Assembly: GCA_017857395.1 (NCBI GenBank)
Contig: JAFMDF010000017.1
Location: 1-59,758 of the forward strand
Direction of reading: 5' to 3'
DNA length: 59,758 nucleotides
Origin: Bacteroidota bacterium
GTDB taxonomy: Bacteria > Bacteroidota > Bacteroidia > Chitinophagales > Saprospiraceae
Both the position numbers and the translations under genes were made by a program. The stretch's first letter is position 1. The number at the start of each line of letters is the position of its first letter. Positions 1 to 9,055 of this stretch are shown here, one piece after another. Under the pieces are notes generated by a model. The model did not search any database. It was not told the DNA's origin and was given only the letters and a program-made list of their open reading frames with translations.

Positions 1-59
1 AGCATATATTTATACTTCGATACGAAAGAACACAAAAATATATTTCAGAATAAATAGCT

Positions 60-509
60 ATGATAATTAAAGAAAATTTATACTTCCAACTCCAACAACT
101 GACTGAACAACGAGTCGCCAATGCCCAAAAAGCCATGCAATCTGCCGAAGACTCTAAAAGTAGTCAGACCAAAAGTAGTGCAGGTGACAAATTTGAAACA
201 GGGCGGGCGATGATGCAAGCGGAAGAGGAACGCAATAGAGTTCAATTAGCTAAAGCAATAGCCTTACAAAATAATTTGTTACAAGTGAATAGGTTCAATA
301 CTAGTGAAAGTGTTGTCTTAGGAAGTTTAGTGGTCACCAATCAAGGAGCTTATTTTTTATCTATCGGCATTGGAAAAATAATTCTTGAAGGCACTACCTA
401 TTTTGCTATCTCTGTGGAATCCCCAATCGGTCAACTATTATTTGGGAAAAAAGTAGGCGAGTCCATTAGCTTTAGAGAGAAAAAAATTATCATCAAGCAA
501 ATTATCTAA
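60..509 (+). CDS. GreA/GreB C-terminal-domain-like protein
   Basis: A 149-residue cytoplasmic protein with no signal peptide. Residues 1-75 are charged and helical, rich in Gln, Glu and Lys, with the segment KSSAGDKFETGRAMMQ. Residues about 85-149 are beta-rich and end in SPIGQLLFGKKVGE, which resembles the SPLG..LLGKKVGD signature of the FKBP-like C-terminal domain of Gre transcript-cleavage factors. Bacteroidota carry many short proteins of this build, some mis-annotated as 3-oxoacyl-ACP synthase; I see no ketosynthase motif. The N-terminal coil is shorter than in GreA and acidic tip residues cannot be assigned. It may bind RNA polymerase, but that is inference. The ATG start is the first in frame, and the gene is followed by two hairpins before the convergent acylase gene. 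Confidence 0.7.
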   Translation: MIIKENLYFQLQQLTEQRVANAQKAMQSAEDSKSSQTKSSAGDKFETGRAMMQAEEERNRVQLAKAIALQNNLLQVNRFNTSESVVLGSLVVTNQGAYFLSIGIGKIILEGTTYFAISVESPIGQLLFGKKVGESISFREKKIIIKQII

Positions 510-522
510 ACAAGAGTTATTA

Positions 523-577
523 AATTTCAAAAGCAAAATCCTCAGCCATAAAAGGCTAAAATTTTGCCTTTGAAATT
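523..577. terminator. Hairpin downstream of the GreA-like gene
   Basis: Arms 523-539 and 561-577 are 17 bp with one A/G transition mismatch, and a smaller AGCC/GGCT stem sits inside. It lies just after the GreA-like stop codon in a convergent intergenic region, so it can serve transcription from either side. There is no long U-tract on the plus strand. Confidence 0.55.
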
Positions 578-616
578 CCTTAAGTTAAAGCTTCTCTGAC
601 ACATTACATTTTATTA

Positions 617-640
617 GATTGTTGACTTTAGTCAACAATC
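617..640. terminator. Perfect 11-bp hairpin between convergent genes
   Basis: GATTGTTGACT, a TT loop and its exact complement AGTCAACAATC. It sits 16 bp beyond the 3' end of the minus-strand acylase gene, so it is likely that gene's terminator. Confidence 0.6.
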
Positions 641-656
641 CCTTTACCTATACTCC

Positions 657-3083
657 TTATTCCTGAGGTTTTAACAAAAACGATTTAGCCGTTACCCCTT
701 CCACCTTTTCTCTTGAATAGAAAACAGGGAAAAATTTATCTTTTGCCCATATATCGAATAAGTTATCATAAAATGGGTCATCTGGATTTCCTGATTGCCC
801 TGGACTATTCGTGCCTATGCAAGCATCCCAATCGACACAATCGACAATGATTCGGAAAGAGCCGCCACTTGGCTGATTGTCTCTAGTGCCTGTACTACCA
901 ACGGTATACCCATTTCCTCCTCTAGCAACTGGCCCCACATCTATTTTTTCCCGCATATCCGCTTTCACAGCGTTGCTTAAGGGGTGTTTGAGGTAAATAT
1001 GTTTGTATTTTTCTTGTCCATATTGCCACTTTGTCATATCAGTACCTAATTTTTTAGTCAAGCTATTGACGGCTTTTTTCAAGGCAGCCACTAAAAAATC
1101 ATCTCTTCCCTGTAGTGGATTATTCCCAAACTTACTATCAGGTAAAACCAACCAATCGACTACTTTTTTCAATTGCATAGAATGGTGCGGTCTTACTGCT
1201 TTAGGGATTAATAAATCGGTCATATTTTGCTTTAAAGCACGTTCCCATGCCACATAAATACCCGCCTCAATAGAATTTTTATCTAGTTGATAATCCTGCC
1301 AATCCAACAATAAATTTTGGGCTGTTGCAGTCCGTTCATCAATAATTTCTACCTCTTTTAATAAAGGTACTAATTCTCTAGCAGGAATCGAATAATAGTC
1401 TGTTTGTAAAGCAGCCATGCTACTCAAGGTCTGCTGTTGTCCACTATGTAAAATCTCGGCTACTCTATCTCCTCGATATGGGTCTGACCAACTGTAGCCA
1501 ATTGCATCTTTATAAGGATAATCTTTTGGCGTAACGTCTTCATTAGAAGTTAGCACGATACCGCTTTCTGGATTGTAGACATTCGGTTTGGCAATAATTG
1601 GTAAATACCCATCCCATTCGTAGCTGCCATCACCTGGCACAGGTACCATGCCGCTAAAATTTCGACGGACAGGCGCCACCCCAACTGCTTGCCAGCCAAT
1701 ATTTCCTTTTTTATCCACCCAAACCATATTTTCACCAGGAATATTACTATAATTACAGGCTTCTTTAAATTCTTCAAAATTTTTGGCTTGGTCCATTCGT
1801 AAACTTGCCAAATAAGGAGAGCCCCCAATTTCTAACCAACCGCAACGAACAGCATAGGCTTTATGATTGACTTTATCCTCAAATACAACGGGGCCATGAC
1901 GGGTATATTTATGGTTAATTTTATGTGATTTTTTTCCTTTTACTGGAATTTCATCTTCGATAATTTGCATGGTTTCCCAGCGTCCTTTATACCAATATTC
2001 ATTCGGGTTCTTAGGATTGATTTCATACACATACAAATCCTCCGCATCTGTTCTAAAAACCGTCAATCCCCATGCGCCATATTGATTATGTCCAATAGAA
2101 ATCCCTGGAATCTCTGGTTCACCACCACCAATAACATCCCAACCTGGTGCGACTAAATGCGACATATACCGCAAGGAAGGGGTTGACTGAGTTCGATGCG
2201 GATCATTTGCCATCATCGGGTAACCACTTTGGGTATGTTCCCCCGAAACGACCCAATTATTACTCCCCCAAAAAGTCCTTTCTTCCTTGTCGATGTAGTC
2301 CCATTCTATATCGTCTTTTTGTGCTAAATTTTTAAATTGTTGCCAATCATTTCGGGCATCTACCATTAAATCTTCTGGCTGAAAACGAACAGGTCGACGA
2401 TAAGCATTATAAATTTCTAAAATATCTTGTTGTAATAAACTACCATCAATTTTTGGGTCTAATTCTAAAATAGGTTCATTCGGATGAAACCAATTTAGTT
2501 CCTTCGTTTTTTCTACGCCCATCATAGCTACTTGACGACCAGTTTTTAATTCCTGTCCAATATTACCTAGTAATCCTTGATGTCTCGAAATAACTACTTC
2601 TGGTGTCCACTTTTGTGGTTTAATGCCTAATAATCCAAATTCTAATGGTAGTAATTTTGGATTTTTCTGGGTCAATTCGATATACTTATTGACGCCAGCA
2701 ACATAAGACGTAATAATCAATTCCCCATGATCGTGGTAATGATTCATTTCTGCTTTTATGTCTCCTCTGAATTGGAATAAGCGAGTTCCAATATCTCTTT
2801 TCAGTTCTCTTTCGCCCAATATTTCGGCGACTGTTCCAGTTGATTGTCTGCGCCAAATTTCAAATTGGAATAAGCGGTCTCTAGCAGCATTAAAGCCTTG
2901 AGCAAAAAATAGATCGGCTTCATTTTGTGCATAAATATGTGGAATCCCCCAATGGTCAACAATAATTTCAACTGGAGCTTTTAAGCCTTCTATTTGTAAG
3001 GTTTCTGTACTTGCTTTTTCTTGAGCAAAAACCGTTAAAAGGATTACGACGAGGTAAAAAGTGGTAAGAATTAGTTTTTTCAT
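657..3083 (-). CDS. Penicillin acylase family (Ntn-hydrolase) secreted protein
   Basis: An 808-residue precursor with a Sec signal peptide at residues 1-20 (ends VFAQ). The start of the mature protein shows family features such as HWGIPHIYA and AQGF.AARDRLFQ. The segment FWGSNNWVVSG near residues 271-281 holds the expected N-terminal nucleophile Ser274, exposed when the family autocleaves a spacer between alpha and beta subunits; NDPHR follows about 20 residues later as in the family. Length fits the usual 750-850. These enzymes hydrolyse amides such as beta-lactam side chains, acyl-homoserine lactones or N-acyl peptides; the substrate cannot be told here. Predicted periplasmic. The 5' end shares CAAAACGATATG with the paraoxonase-like gene at 25515. 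Monocistronic in appearance. Confidence 0.9.
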   Translation of the reverse strand: MKKLILTTFYLVVILLTVFAQEKASTETLQIEGLKAPVEIIVDHWGIPHIYAQNEADLFFAQGFNAARDRLFQFEIWRRQSTGTVAEILGERELKRDIGTRLFQFRGDIKAEMNHYHDHGELIITSYVAGVNKYIELTQKNPKLLPLEFGLLGIKPQKWTPEVVISRHQGLLGNIGQELKTGRQVAMMGVEKTKELNWFHPNEPILELDPKIDGSLLQQDILEIYNAYRRPVRFQPEDLMVDARNDWQQFKNLAQKDDIEWDYIDKEERTFWGSNNWVVSGEHTQSGYPMMANDPHRTQSTPSLRYMSHLVAPGWDVIGGGEPEIPGISIGHNQYGAWGLTVFRTDAEDLYVYEINPKNPNEYWYKGRWETMQIIEDEIPVKGKKSHKINHKYTRHGPVVFEDKVNHKAYAVRCGWLEIGGSPYLASLRMDQAKNFEEFKEACNYSNIPGENMVWVDKKGNIGWQAVGVAPVRRNFSGMVPVPGDGSYEWDGYLPIIAKPNVYNPESGIVLTSNEDVTPKDYPYKDAIGYSWSDPYRGDRVAEILHSGQQQTLSSMAALQTDYYSIPARELVPLLKEVEIIDERTATAQNLLLDWQDYQLDKNSIEAGIYVAWERALKQNMTDLLIPKAVRPHHSMQLKKVVDWLVLPDSKFGNNPLQGRDDFLVAALKKAVNSLTKKLGTDMTKWQYGQEKYKHIYLKHPLSNAVKADMREKIDVGPVARGGNGYTVGSTGTRDNQPSGGSFRIIVDCVDWDACIGTNSPGQSGNPDDPFYDNLFDIWAKDKFFPVFYSREKVEGVTAKSFLLKPQE

Positions 3084-3220
3084 ATCGTTTTGATTGACTG
3101 TATAACTATAATGACAAAACGAATGTAGTTAATTTTTACTTATCAAAATCAAGAAACAAATAAAACTTTCTTTTCCACTTATTTTTTTGCATTATTGTCT
3201 TAACAAAATAAGCCTAGTCA

Positions 3221-3301
3221 ATGGATAGAGAAAACTTACAACAACTTATTTTTAAAGATAATTTAAGCGGTGTGCTCAAATTATTACTGGCAAGAAAATA
3301 A
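3221..3301 (+). CDS. Possible 26-residue small ORF or gene fragment
   Basis: ATG at 3221 opens a 26-codon frame ending TAA at 3299-3301. The peptide begins MDRENLQQLIFKDNLSG and ends LLLARK. It is helical and resembles the first helices of short N-terminal adaptor modules (effector-associated type) seen in Bacteroidota, but it is too short to assign. No other gene overlaps it and a hairpin at 3312-3345 follows at once. It may be a real microprotein, the 5' remnant of a deleted gene, or chance. Confidence 0.25.
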   Translation: MDRENLQQLIFKDNLSGVLKLLLARK

Positions 3302-3311
3302 AAGTAGGGAG

Positions 3312-3345
3312 CAATGTGATAATGGGTGACTGATTTATCACATTG
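3312..3345. terminator. Hairpin between small ORF and lipoprotein gene
   Basis: Perfect 11-bp arms (CAATGTGATAA, 3312-3322; complement 3335-3345). On the minus strand it lies 33 bp past the stop of the lipoprotein gene, so it probably ends that transcript; on the plus strand it follows the small ORF. Confidence 0.5.
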
Positions 3346-3377
3346 TCCTTACCTATGCTATGTTAAAAAAATAAAAT

Positions 3378-4331
3378 TTATTCCTCTGCTAACACAAAAT
3401 TCCAACCTACTGGATTGATAACCGTAGCAGTCCCTTTTTCTCCAAACGTATTTTCCCAACTAATTACCCAATTCGTTCCATCTACTTCAGAAGTAAAAGC
3501 CCATTTTTCTCCTAATTCATCTATTTTTCCTGTAAAAGTTACCTCACTACAAGTATCCGTAAATTGTAATGTTTTAAAATCTGCCTTAGATGTTGGCTTA
3601 TAACAAACTGCATAACTCCCAAACGACCAATCACTCAAACTATAAACTTCATTCCCCGCTGAAATTACGCTAACTGTTCCAGATAAATCATTACTGGCTG
3701 TTGTCCCATCTTGCGGACAAACAATGGAAGCAGCAGTAGTCGTATACCTATAATCTCCTTCCAAACTAGATGGGCAAAAAGCGGACAATGTAAAGTTAAA
3801 GAAGCCTCTAAAAGCAGTCCCATTGACAGAGGCAGAAGAATTAGCTGCATTGAAATTAGCCCCTCCCGTAGTCGTTACACTACCAATAAATTTAAATTTA
3901 TCGCCAGAAAGTATATCTTCTGCACCAATACCAATAGCATCTAGCGCTTGCTGTGCGGTTATTTGGATATTTTCCAAACTTTTAAACCCTTCTTTATTAG
4001 TCGTAAATTCTGCAGCTTCATAAGTACGAAAAGCTACGGGACCTTTGGTATTATCTCCATTCTGAGGGTTATTATCTTCGTAAGTAATTTGTAAATCGTA
4101 TTCTGATACTAAATTCCCTTGTTCTAAATCTACAAATTCCACCGTATACTCCATAACAGAATTGGCTAGGTCTGTTAAATCTACATTGCCATTATTTTGC
4201 GTAACGACTCTTACATAAGCGCCTTTTTCTGAAGCATCGAAAGTAGCAATTGGCGCTAAGTTTTCATCTCTACAGGCAGATAGAAAGATTAAAAATAGGG
4301 CGAATAAAGTAATAAAATTCTTGTTTTTCAT
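3378..4331 (-). CDS. SusD-associated lipoprotein, copy 1
   Basis: 317-residue lipoprotein from the ATG at 4331. An upstream in-frame start at 4382 would put 17 residues before a clear lipoprotein signal (MKNKNF ... FLSAC), so 4331 is preferred. The mature N-terminus holds LAPIATFDASEKGAY, identical in copy 2 at 11187-12110, and both share SSASVNG.AFRG.FNF and a late INP.GW. The body is beta-rich and Ig-like in feel, with paired cysteines. It sits downstream of a broken susD, as copy 2 sits downstream of the intact susD, so it is probably an outer-surface accessory binding protein of that uptake system (inference). I cannot place it in SusE/SusF or another named family. The frame is intact although its susD partner is not. 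Confidence 0.7.
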   Translation of the reverse strand: MKNKNFITLFALFLIFLSACRDENLAPIATFDASEKGAYVRVVTQNNGNVDLTDLANSVMEYTVEFVDLEQGNLVSEYDLQITYEDNNPQNGDNTKGPVAFRTYEAAEFTTNKEGFKSLENIQITAQQALDAIGIGAEDILSGDKFKFIGSVTTTGGANFNAANSSASVNGTAFRGFFNFTLSAFCPSSLEGDYRYTTTAASIVCPQDGTTASNDLSGTVSVISAGNEVYSLSDWSFGSYAVCYKPTSKADFKTLQFTDTCSEVTFTGKIDELGEKWAFTSEVDGTNWVISWENTFGEKGTATVINPVGWNFVLAEE

Positions 4332-4408
4332 AATTTTAACTTTTAAGATTAAGGATAGATTTCTTAGTTTAAAGAGGAACAATTGTCTCTTTAAGTCGGT
4401 GGTTAATT

Positions 4409-4437
4409 AATGAAGAGTAGAGATTAGAGAACAGAGA
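4409..4437 (+). repeat. A/G-rich 29-bp dispersed repeat, copy 1
   Basis: 29 bp from AATGAAGAGTAG to GAACAGAGA, identical to 8906-8934. A C/T-rich partly complementary block follows about 60-100 bp downstream (near 4496-4536), as in the second copy. Confidence 0.6.
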
Positions 4438-4610
4438 CTAAAACACCTCCATAAAATAGAAATTCAATGAAATGTCATTCTTTATTTGATGAATTCGGAA
4501 TTTGTCTCGCTTGTTTACGCTCTGTTTTCTATGCTCAAAATAAATAGTAAATCGGAGTATTTAAACAGTCTTAAATAAGGTGGCTATGGAAAATAGCCGC
4601 CTTATTAACT

Positions 4611-6463
4611 TTAATAAACTTTTGCTGAGCCGTCATCCCAAAAAACCAAATCGGTCAATTCTTTTTGGGTTGCATTCGCATTTCTATTGACGTGTACCGC
4701 TGGTAAGAAAAAGGAACGCACAAAGTTCCCACCCGCTGGTTCTAAGGTCGGCGCCATATTCGATGGTTTTCCAGTTCTACGATACATATTATACGCTTCC
4801 AAGCCATTGCCCCAAAGGGCGATGTAGTATTCCTTCATTAGGACATCTAATTTTTCATCTGCATTACCTGCATCGTATTTTCCCAATACAAATTCAATAT
4901 ATTCCTCTATATATTCATCTCTCATACCATAAAGGTCTCCAATCGGAATCTCCCTATGCTAATGTATCACAGAAAGTGTGCTTTCTACAAGCCGTTCAAA
5001 ACCTCTCACCTTAGCCATAGATTTCCTAATACCACTTTCTAAAAGTACTCTAGCATCGTCATTCGTGCCAATAGTTAAAGCAGCTTCCGCCCTTAGAAAA
5101 TCTACAAAAGAACTTAGTAAAATAGGATAAATCCCTTCCCCTTTTCCACCTGTTGTTCCTGCTTGTCGAGTATCTCTAAAAGAATTATCGTCAAATTGTC
5201 CACCTCCTGGGTATAAACCAAAAGAAGTTCGAATAGGGCCATCTGGAGGTGTGCCTGTTCCATTTCCATGATCTCTGCCTATGTAACCATCTGGGAAAGC
5301 GGTACAATAAGGCAGTCTTTCATCCACTAAGTCAAAGTGAGCAGGTCTTCCATCAGGACTAGTTGGTAAAACAGAAAAATGACAAGAATAAGTAGTTGGA
5401 TCTTGTCCATCAGAATCATCTACTTTTCGGTAGAAGTAATACCTAATTCTTGGGTCTGCTATAGGATTTCCATCTGCATCCGCTTTACCTGCTCTTAATA
5501 ACCACATATAATAATTCGATAAATATTGGCCGTCTCCTGTTTCATAGTGATTTCGGTACATCCAATGTCTAGAATCTGGATTGGCACGTTTGCTACTTAG
5601 CTGAGCGGCAAAATCTTCTTCCTGACTATACTAGAAACGGTCAAGTTTTGTGAATTGTTAAGAAAATCTTAACAAAAATATAACTATTTGATTATCAATG
5701 TTAAAACTAACGTTTTGCAAGCATAAATCTTGGATTTAAAATCAAAATACTTGACCGTTCAGAGTATATCTATTAAATCTCCTTCTGCTAGTATGGCATT
5801 AATGGTAGTCGTTGCTGCTGCTGGATCAATTAATCTAGTGGTTACTGCCGCTCTTAATTTTAAGGTTTTGGCTAAAGTTATCCATTTTGCAGGATCTCCC
5901 TCATAAAAATTATCAATAGCTGGTCGAGCGGCATTCGTCCCTTCTAATAATCCAATCGCTTCGGTTAATAATTCATCTACATTTTTATACACTTCCGCTG
6001 CGGGTGTGGACTTTGGGCTAATCACATCTGTGCCTTGACCAATTTCAAATAAAGGTATATCTCCCATGTTATCCACCATCGTCATTAAAACATAAGCTTT
6101 CATGATTTTTGCAGACCCTGCATGAATGTCTAACCCTTTTTCTTCTGCTAATTTATTTAGTGTCTCTATGTCGGGGAATAAATCTGAATAAGCGTCAAAC
6201 CACAAACCATTTAAAGTCGCTGGGGATACCGCACTTTCATAAGTAAAACTCCCCATGTGGTACATTCTTGCCATCTGCCCAGCCGCAAATTCTGCATTCA
6301 GAAAAGCAGACCCAAATTCTAATTGTATGTTGTTATACAGGTCATTGACACTTGCTTTATTAGGTGTGACCGCATTAGGATTCTCTTGCAAATCCAAATT
6401 CGTATCACAGGCAAACAGCCCCAAGCAGGCCATTAGGAAAATTAAGTGATATTTTTTTTTCAT
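4611..6463 (-). pseudogene. SusD-family lipoprotein pseudogene
   Basis: Three blocks align in order with the intact susD at 12289-14007. Block 1 (6463-5759) starts with a lipoprotein signal (LGLFAC) and shares the N-terminal SusD helices (DLYNNIQL, AKIMKAYVLM, KWITLAKTLKLRAAVTTRL). Block 2 (about 5626-4959) carries YYMWLLRAGKADADGNPIADPR and GRDHGNGTGTPPDG. Block 3 (4958-4611) carries NGLEAYNMYRRTGKP and ends at VFWDDGSAKVY. Two lesions are visible. A 134-bp inverted-repeat element at 5631-5764 ends block 1 with TGA. A TAG at 4959-4961 stands in frame between SVIH and HREIPIGDLY, where the intact paralogue reads through. Precise removal of the element plus one TATA copy would still leave a one-base frameshift. 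No susC lies upstream. The product would not be full length, and function is presumably lost. Confidence 0.93.
5631..5764. mobile_element. 134-bp MITE-like element inside the susD pseudogene
   Basis: Terminal inverted repeats: CTAGAAACGGTCAAGT at 5631-5646 and the complement of CTCTGAACGGTCAAGT at 5749-5764, with the core AACGGTCAAGT exact. TATA flanks both ends (5627-5630 and 5765-5768), which suits a 4-bp target duplication, although TATA is self-complementary and could belong to the repeats. The interior is AT-rich without an ORF, so any transposase must act in trans. No second copy was noticed in the window. Confidence 0.75.
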
Positions 6464-6814
6464 ACTTGATTTTTTTTGGTTCTAGACAAATAAATGGCAG
6501 TCATTAGAGCAACGTGTTCAACTGCTCAATGTGCTATTTTTATCAAATAGACAAAAGGATAGTTATTCCTAAAGGCATTTTGACCCCAGAATTTATCTAG
6601 TAACCGAATTTTTAATTATTGAATAAAATATTGTTAAATGAAGCTTCTATACCTGATAGTGTTTATTTAAAAAGAATGGTTGCAGAAGAAATTAAAAAAA
6701 ATATTTTTTTAATAAACGGTTAATCGTATAATAGATTAGCAATCGCAACGACAAGAAAAACATCTATATTGAATAACTCCTTGGTAAAAAGTACCTTTTT
6801 TGTACTTTTACTCG
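6464..6814. other. Divergent intergenic region, no gene seen
   Basis: 351 bp between the susD pseudogene and the FG-GAP gene, which point away from each other. It is AT-rich and must hold both promoters. I see no good TAnnTTTG and no ORF or repeat of note. Confidence 0.6.
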
Positions 6815-8716
6815 ATGAATAAACAGCTTCCTTTTTTAATTTTTATCAATTTTTTATTTTTTAGTACTTTTTTGAGTGCGCAACAATTAATTGATATTCA
6901 AGAAATTGCAGGTATCAATCATACCTTCCAACACGAAACTTTTATTGGAGGTGGTGCTGCTTTTTTTGATTATGATAATGATGGAGATGATGACTTGTAT
7001 TTGACTTCTGGCAACCGACCAGATATTTTTTATGAAAATCTAGGAGGCGGTGTCTTTACAGAAAGAACCAACGAAGCGGGATTTTTTGTAGCCAGAAATT
7101 ATAATACGATGGGGGTCATTGCTGGGGATATTGATAATGATGGATTTAAAGATTTATTCGTTACAACTAAGCAAAAACTAAATGGTGCTTTTGATAAAAA
7201 TTTATTATTTAAAAATAATGGAGATGGTACTTTTTCTGATATTTGGCCAGCCGACGAATCGGGTAAAAGTACTTGGAGTATTTCTGCTACTTTTTTAGAT
7301 TATGATTTAGATGGCCTTTTAGATATTTATGTTGGTAATTATGTCGAAATTTCTAATTTACTGAGAGATGAACGAGATGAGGTCATCGGATTTGGGCATA
7401 CTTGTTTTAAAAATCAATTATTTAGAAATAGAGGGGATGGTCGATTTTCGGATGTTGCAGCAGCTTTGCAATTAGCTGATACTGGTTGTGCTTTGGCAGT
7501 TACTGCTAGTGACTTTGATAATGATGGGGATTTAGATTTAATGGTTGCGAATGATTTTGGCCCTGATATTGAACCGAATCGGTTCTTCCTAAATGACCTC
7601 GAGAATGGTCGATTTCAGGAAATTGGCAATGATGTCAATGCTAACCAAGCCATTTATGGGATGGGCTTTGCTGTAGGAGATTATGATAATGATTTAGATT
7701 TAGATTACTATGTGACCAATAATGGTAATAATTTACTGCTAAACAATGAAAATGGGCAATTTACCGATGCCGCAGCAATTAGTGGAACTGATTATACTTG
7801 GAATGATATTCAGGATAGTGTGCTTTCCGTTAGTTGGGGTTGTGCTTTTCTAGATTTGGATAATGATACCGATTTGGATTTATATGTGGCGAATGGTTTT
7901 GTTCCTGGTCCTACTTATTTGCCTACCAATATTGTAGATAATGATAAAGTTTTTTTGAATAATGGTAAGGGTGTTTTTCAAGAAGATACGATTAATTATT
8001 TGATAGATAATCCTTTTGTTGCCAGAGGAATGGCATATAGCGATATTGATAATGATGGGGATTTAGATGTGATTAGTGTTGTTCAAAAAGCACCACTTAA
8101 CGCCACTAGAAATTCTAAATTATTTCAAAATCAATTAATTAGTACTAATAATGATGATTTGGTGGGCAAAAATTGGTTACAATTACAACTAACAGGTGTC
8201 ACCGTAAATAGAGATGCTTACGGTTCTAAAGTATATTTATATGTCGATAATCAAACTTTTATGCGAGAATTAAATGGTGCATCCAGCCATTGTTCTCATT
8301 CCACTAGCATTTTACATTTTGGCTTAAATAATATGGAACAAGTTGATAGTATTGTCATTCATTGGACGGGTGGTATCAATCAGCAAACTATTTATAACAT
8401 TCCTGCCAATCGACGTATTTTGGTAACGGAAGCTGAAGCTGAATTTACGACAAGTATTGATGATTTTATTCTAGCAGCAGGTGCAATCAAGATATTTCCT
8501 AATCCGAGTAAAGATTGGTTGACTATCGAATTAGCTACGTTAGAAAATAGAACCGCTATGGTTACTATACTTACCGTGACTGGACAAACCCTCTTTTCGA
8601 CCTCTTCGAATCAATCCTTGTTTAGTATTCCGATTATGGATTTATCTTCGGGGATTTATTTTTTAAAAGTCGAATCTGGGGAAAACATTCAATTGTTAAA
8701 ATTTGTAAAGAATTAA
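6815..8716 (+). CDS. FG-GAP/VCBS repeat protein with ASPIC/UnbV domain and T9SS sorting signal
   Basis: 633 residues from the ATG at 6815; a TTG 15 bp upstream is less likely. Signal peptide (ends FLSAQ). Seven calcium-binding-type loops follow, e.g. FDYDNDGDDDLY, GDIDNDGFKDLF, SDFDNDGDLDLM, LDLDNDTDLDLY and SDIDNDGDLDVI, at roughly 40-80 residue spacing, giving an integrin-like beta-propeller over residues about 25-430. An ASPIC/UnbV-type segment (AYGSKVYLY ... LHFGL) lies near residues 470-540. The last 75 residues are a type A T9SS sorting domain (IKIFPNPSKDWL ... GIYFLKV). So it is exported by the Sec and Por systems to the cell surface or medium. The family often binds or carries polymers, but the substrate is unknown. 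A strong hairpin follows. Confidence 0.88.
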   Translation: MNKQLPFLIFINFLFFSTFLSAQQLIDIQEIAGINHTFQHETFIGGGAAFFDYDNDGDDDLYLTSGNRPDIFYENLGGGVFTERTNEAGFFVARNYNTMGVIAGDIDNDGFKDLFVTTKQKLNGAFDKNLLFKNNGDGTFSDIWPADESGKSTWSISATFLDYDLDGLLDIYVGNYVEISNLLRDERDEVIGFGHTCFKNQLFRNRGDGRFSDVAAALQLADTGCALAVTASDFDNDGDLDLMVANDFGPDIEPNRFFLNDLENGRFQEIGNDVNANQAIYGMGFAVGDYDNDLDLDYYVTNNGNNLLLNNENGQFTDAAAISGTDYTWNDIQDSVLSVSWGCAFLDLDNDTDLDLYVANGFVPGPTYLPTNIVDNDKVFLNNGKGVFQEDTINYLIDNPFVARGMAYSDIDNDGDLDVISVVQKAPLNATRNSKLFQNQLISTNNDDLVGKNWLQLQLTGVTVNRDAYGSKVYLYVDNQTFMRELNGASSHCSHSTSILHFGLNNMEQVDSIVIHWTGGINQQTIYNIPANRRILVTEAEAEFTTSIDDFILAAGAIKIFPNPSKDWLTIELATLENRTAMVTILTVTGQTLFSTSSNQSLFSIPIMDLSSGIYFLKVESGENIQLLKFVKN

Positions 8717-8727
8717 AAGCATGTTTA

Positions 8728-8778
8728 AAATTTTCTGATTGTAATACCGAAAGCTTCGGTATTACAATCAGAAAATTT
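8728..8778 (+). terminator. 24-bp perfect hairpin after the FG-GAP gene
   Basis: Arms 8728-8751 and 8755-8778 are exact complements with a 3-base loop (AGC), 11 bp past the stop codon. The A/T-rich bases at the foot of the stem act as the U-tract. Confidence 0.75.
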
Positions 8779-8837
8779 ACTATCTATAGTCCAAAAGGAT
8801 AAGAAGTGGTTTGTAATCTTTAGTTTCTAGTGTTGAA

Positions 8838-8869
8838 AGATATGCCAAATTTTGAAATTTGGCATATCT
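8838..8869. terminator. 15-bp perfect hairpin
   Basis: AGATATGCCAAATTT (8838-8852), a TG loop and the exact complement (8855-8869). It lies between convergent genes, so it could serve either strand. Confidence 0.6.
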
Positions 8870-8894
8870 AGGGAGCATCAGTAATTATTAACTT

Positions 8895-9048
8895 AAGTTG
8901 CGGACAATGAAGAGTAGAGATTAGAGAACAGAGAAAAGAGACTAAAACTACCTACAAAACATAAATTCTTAGAAAATTCACCTAAAACTTGGCAATTTCA
9001 TAGGTTTATCTCACTTCTCTACTCTCTGTTCTCTATTCTCCGCAACTT
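8895..9048. repeat. 154-bp inverted-repeat segment containing the A/G-rich repeat, copy 2
   Basis: Ends AAGTTGCGGA (8895-8904) and TCCGCAACTT (9039-9048) are complementary. Inside, 8906-8934 is identical to 4409-4437, and a C/T-rich block at about 9008-9040 partly mirrors it. It ends 7 bp before the stop of the arylsulfotransferase-like gene. With the two hairpins upstream it fills the 339-bp gap between convergent genes. Confidence 0.6.
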
Positions 9049-9055
9049 GGGTTTA

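Noticed and set aside
1003-1257. Frames on the plus strand inside the penicillin acylase gene
   Set aside because: They are shadows of a long minus-strand gene with clear family motifs.
8728-8869. Paired hairpins after the FG-GAP gene considered as a riboswitch
   Set aside because: They follow a stop codon between convergent genes and are perfect simple stems without a conserved junction; a terminator role explains them.
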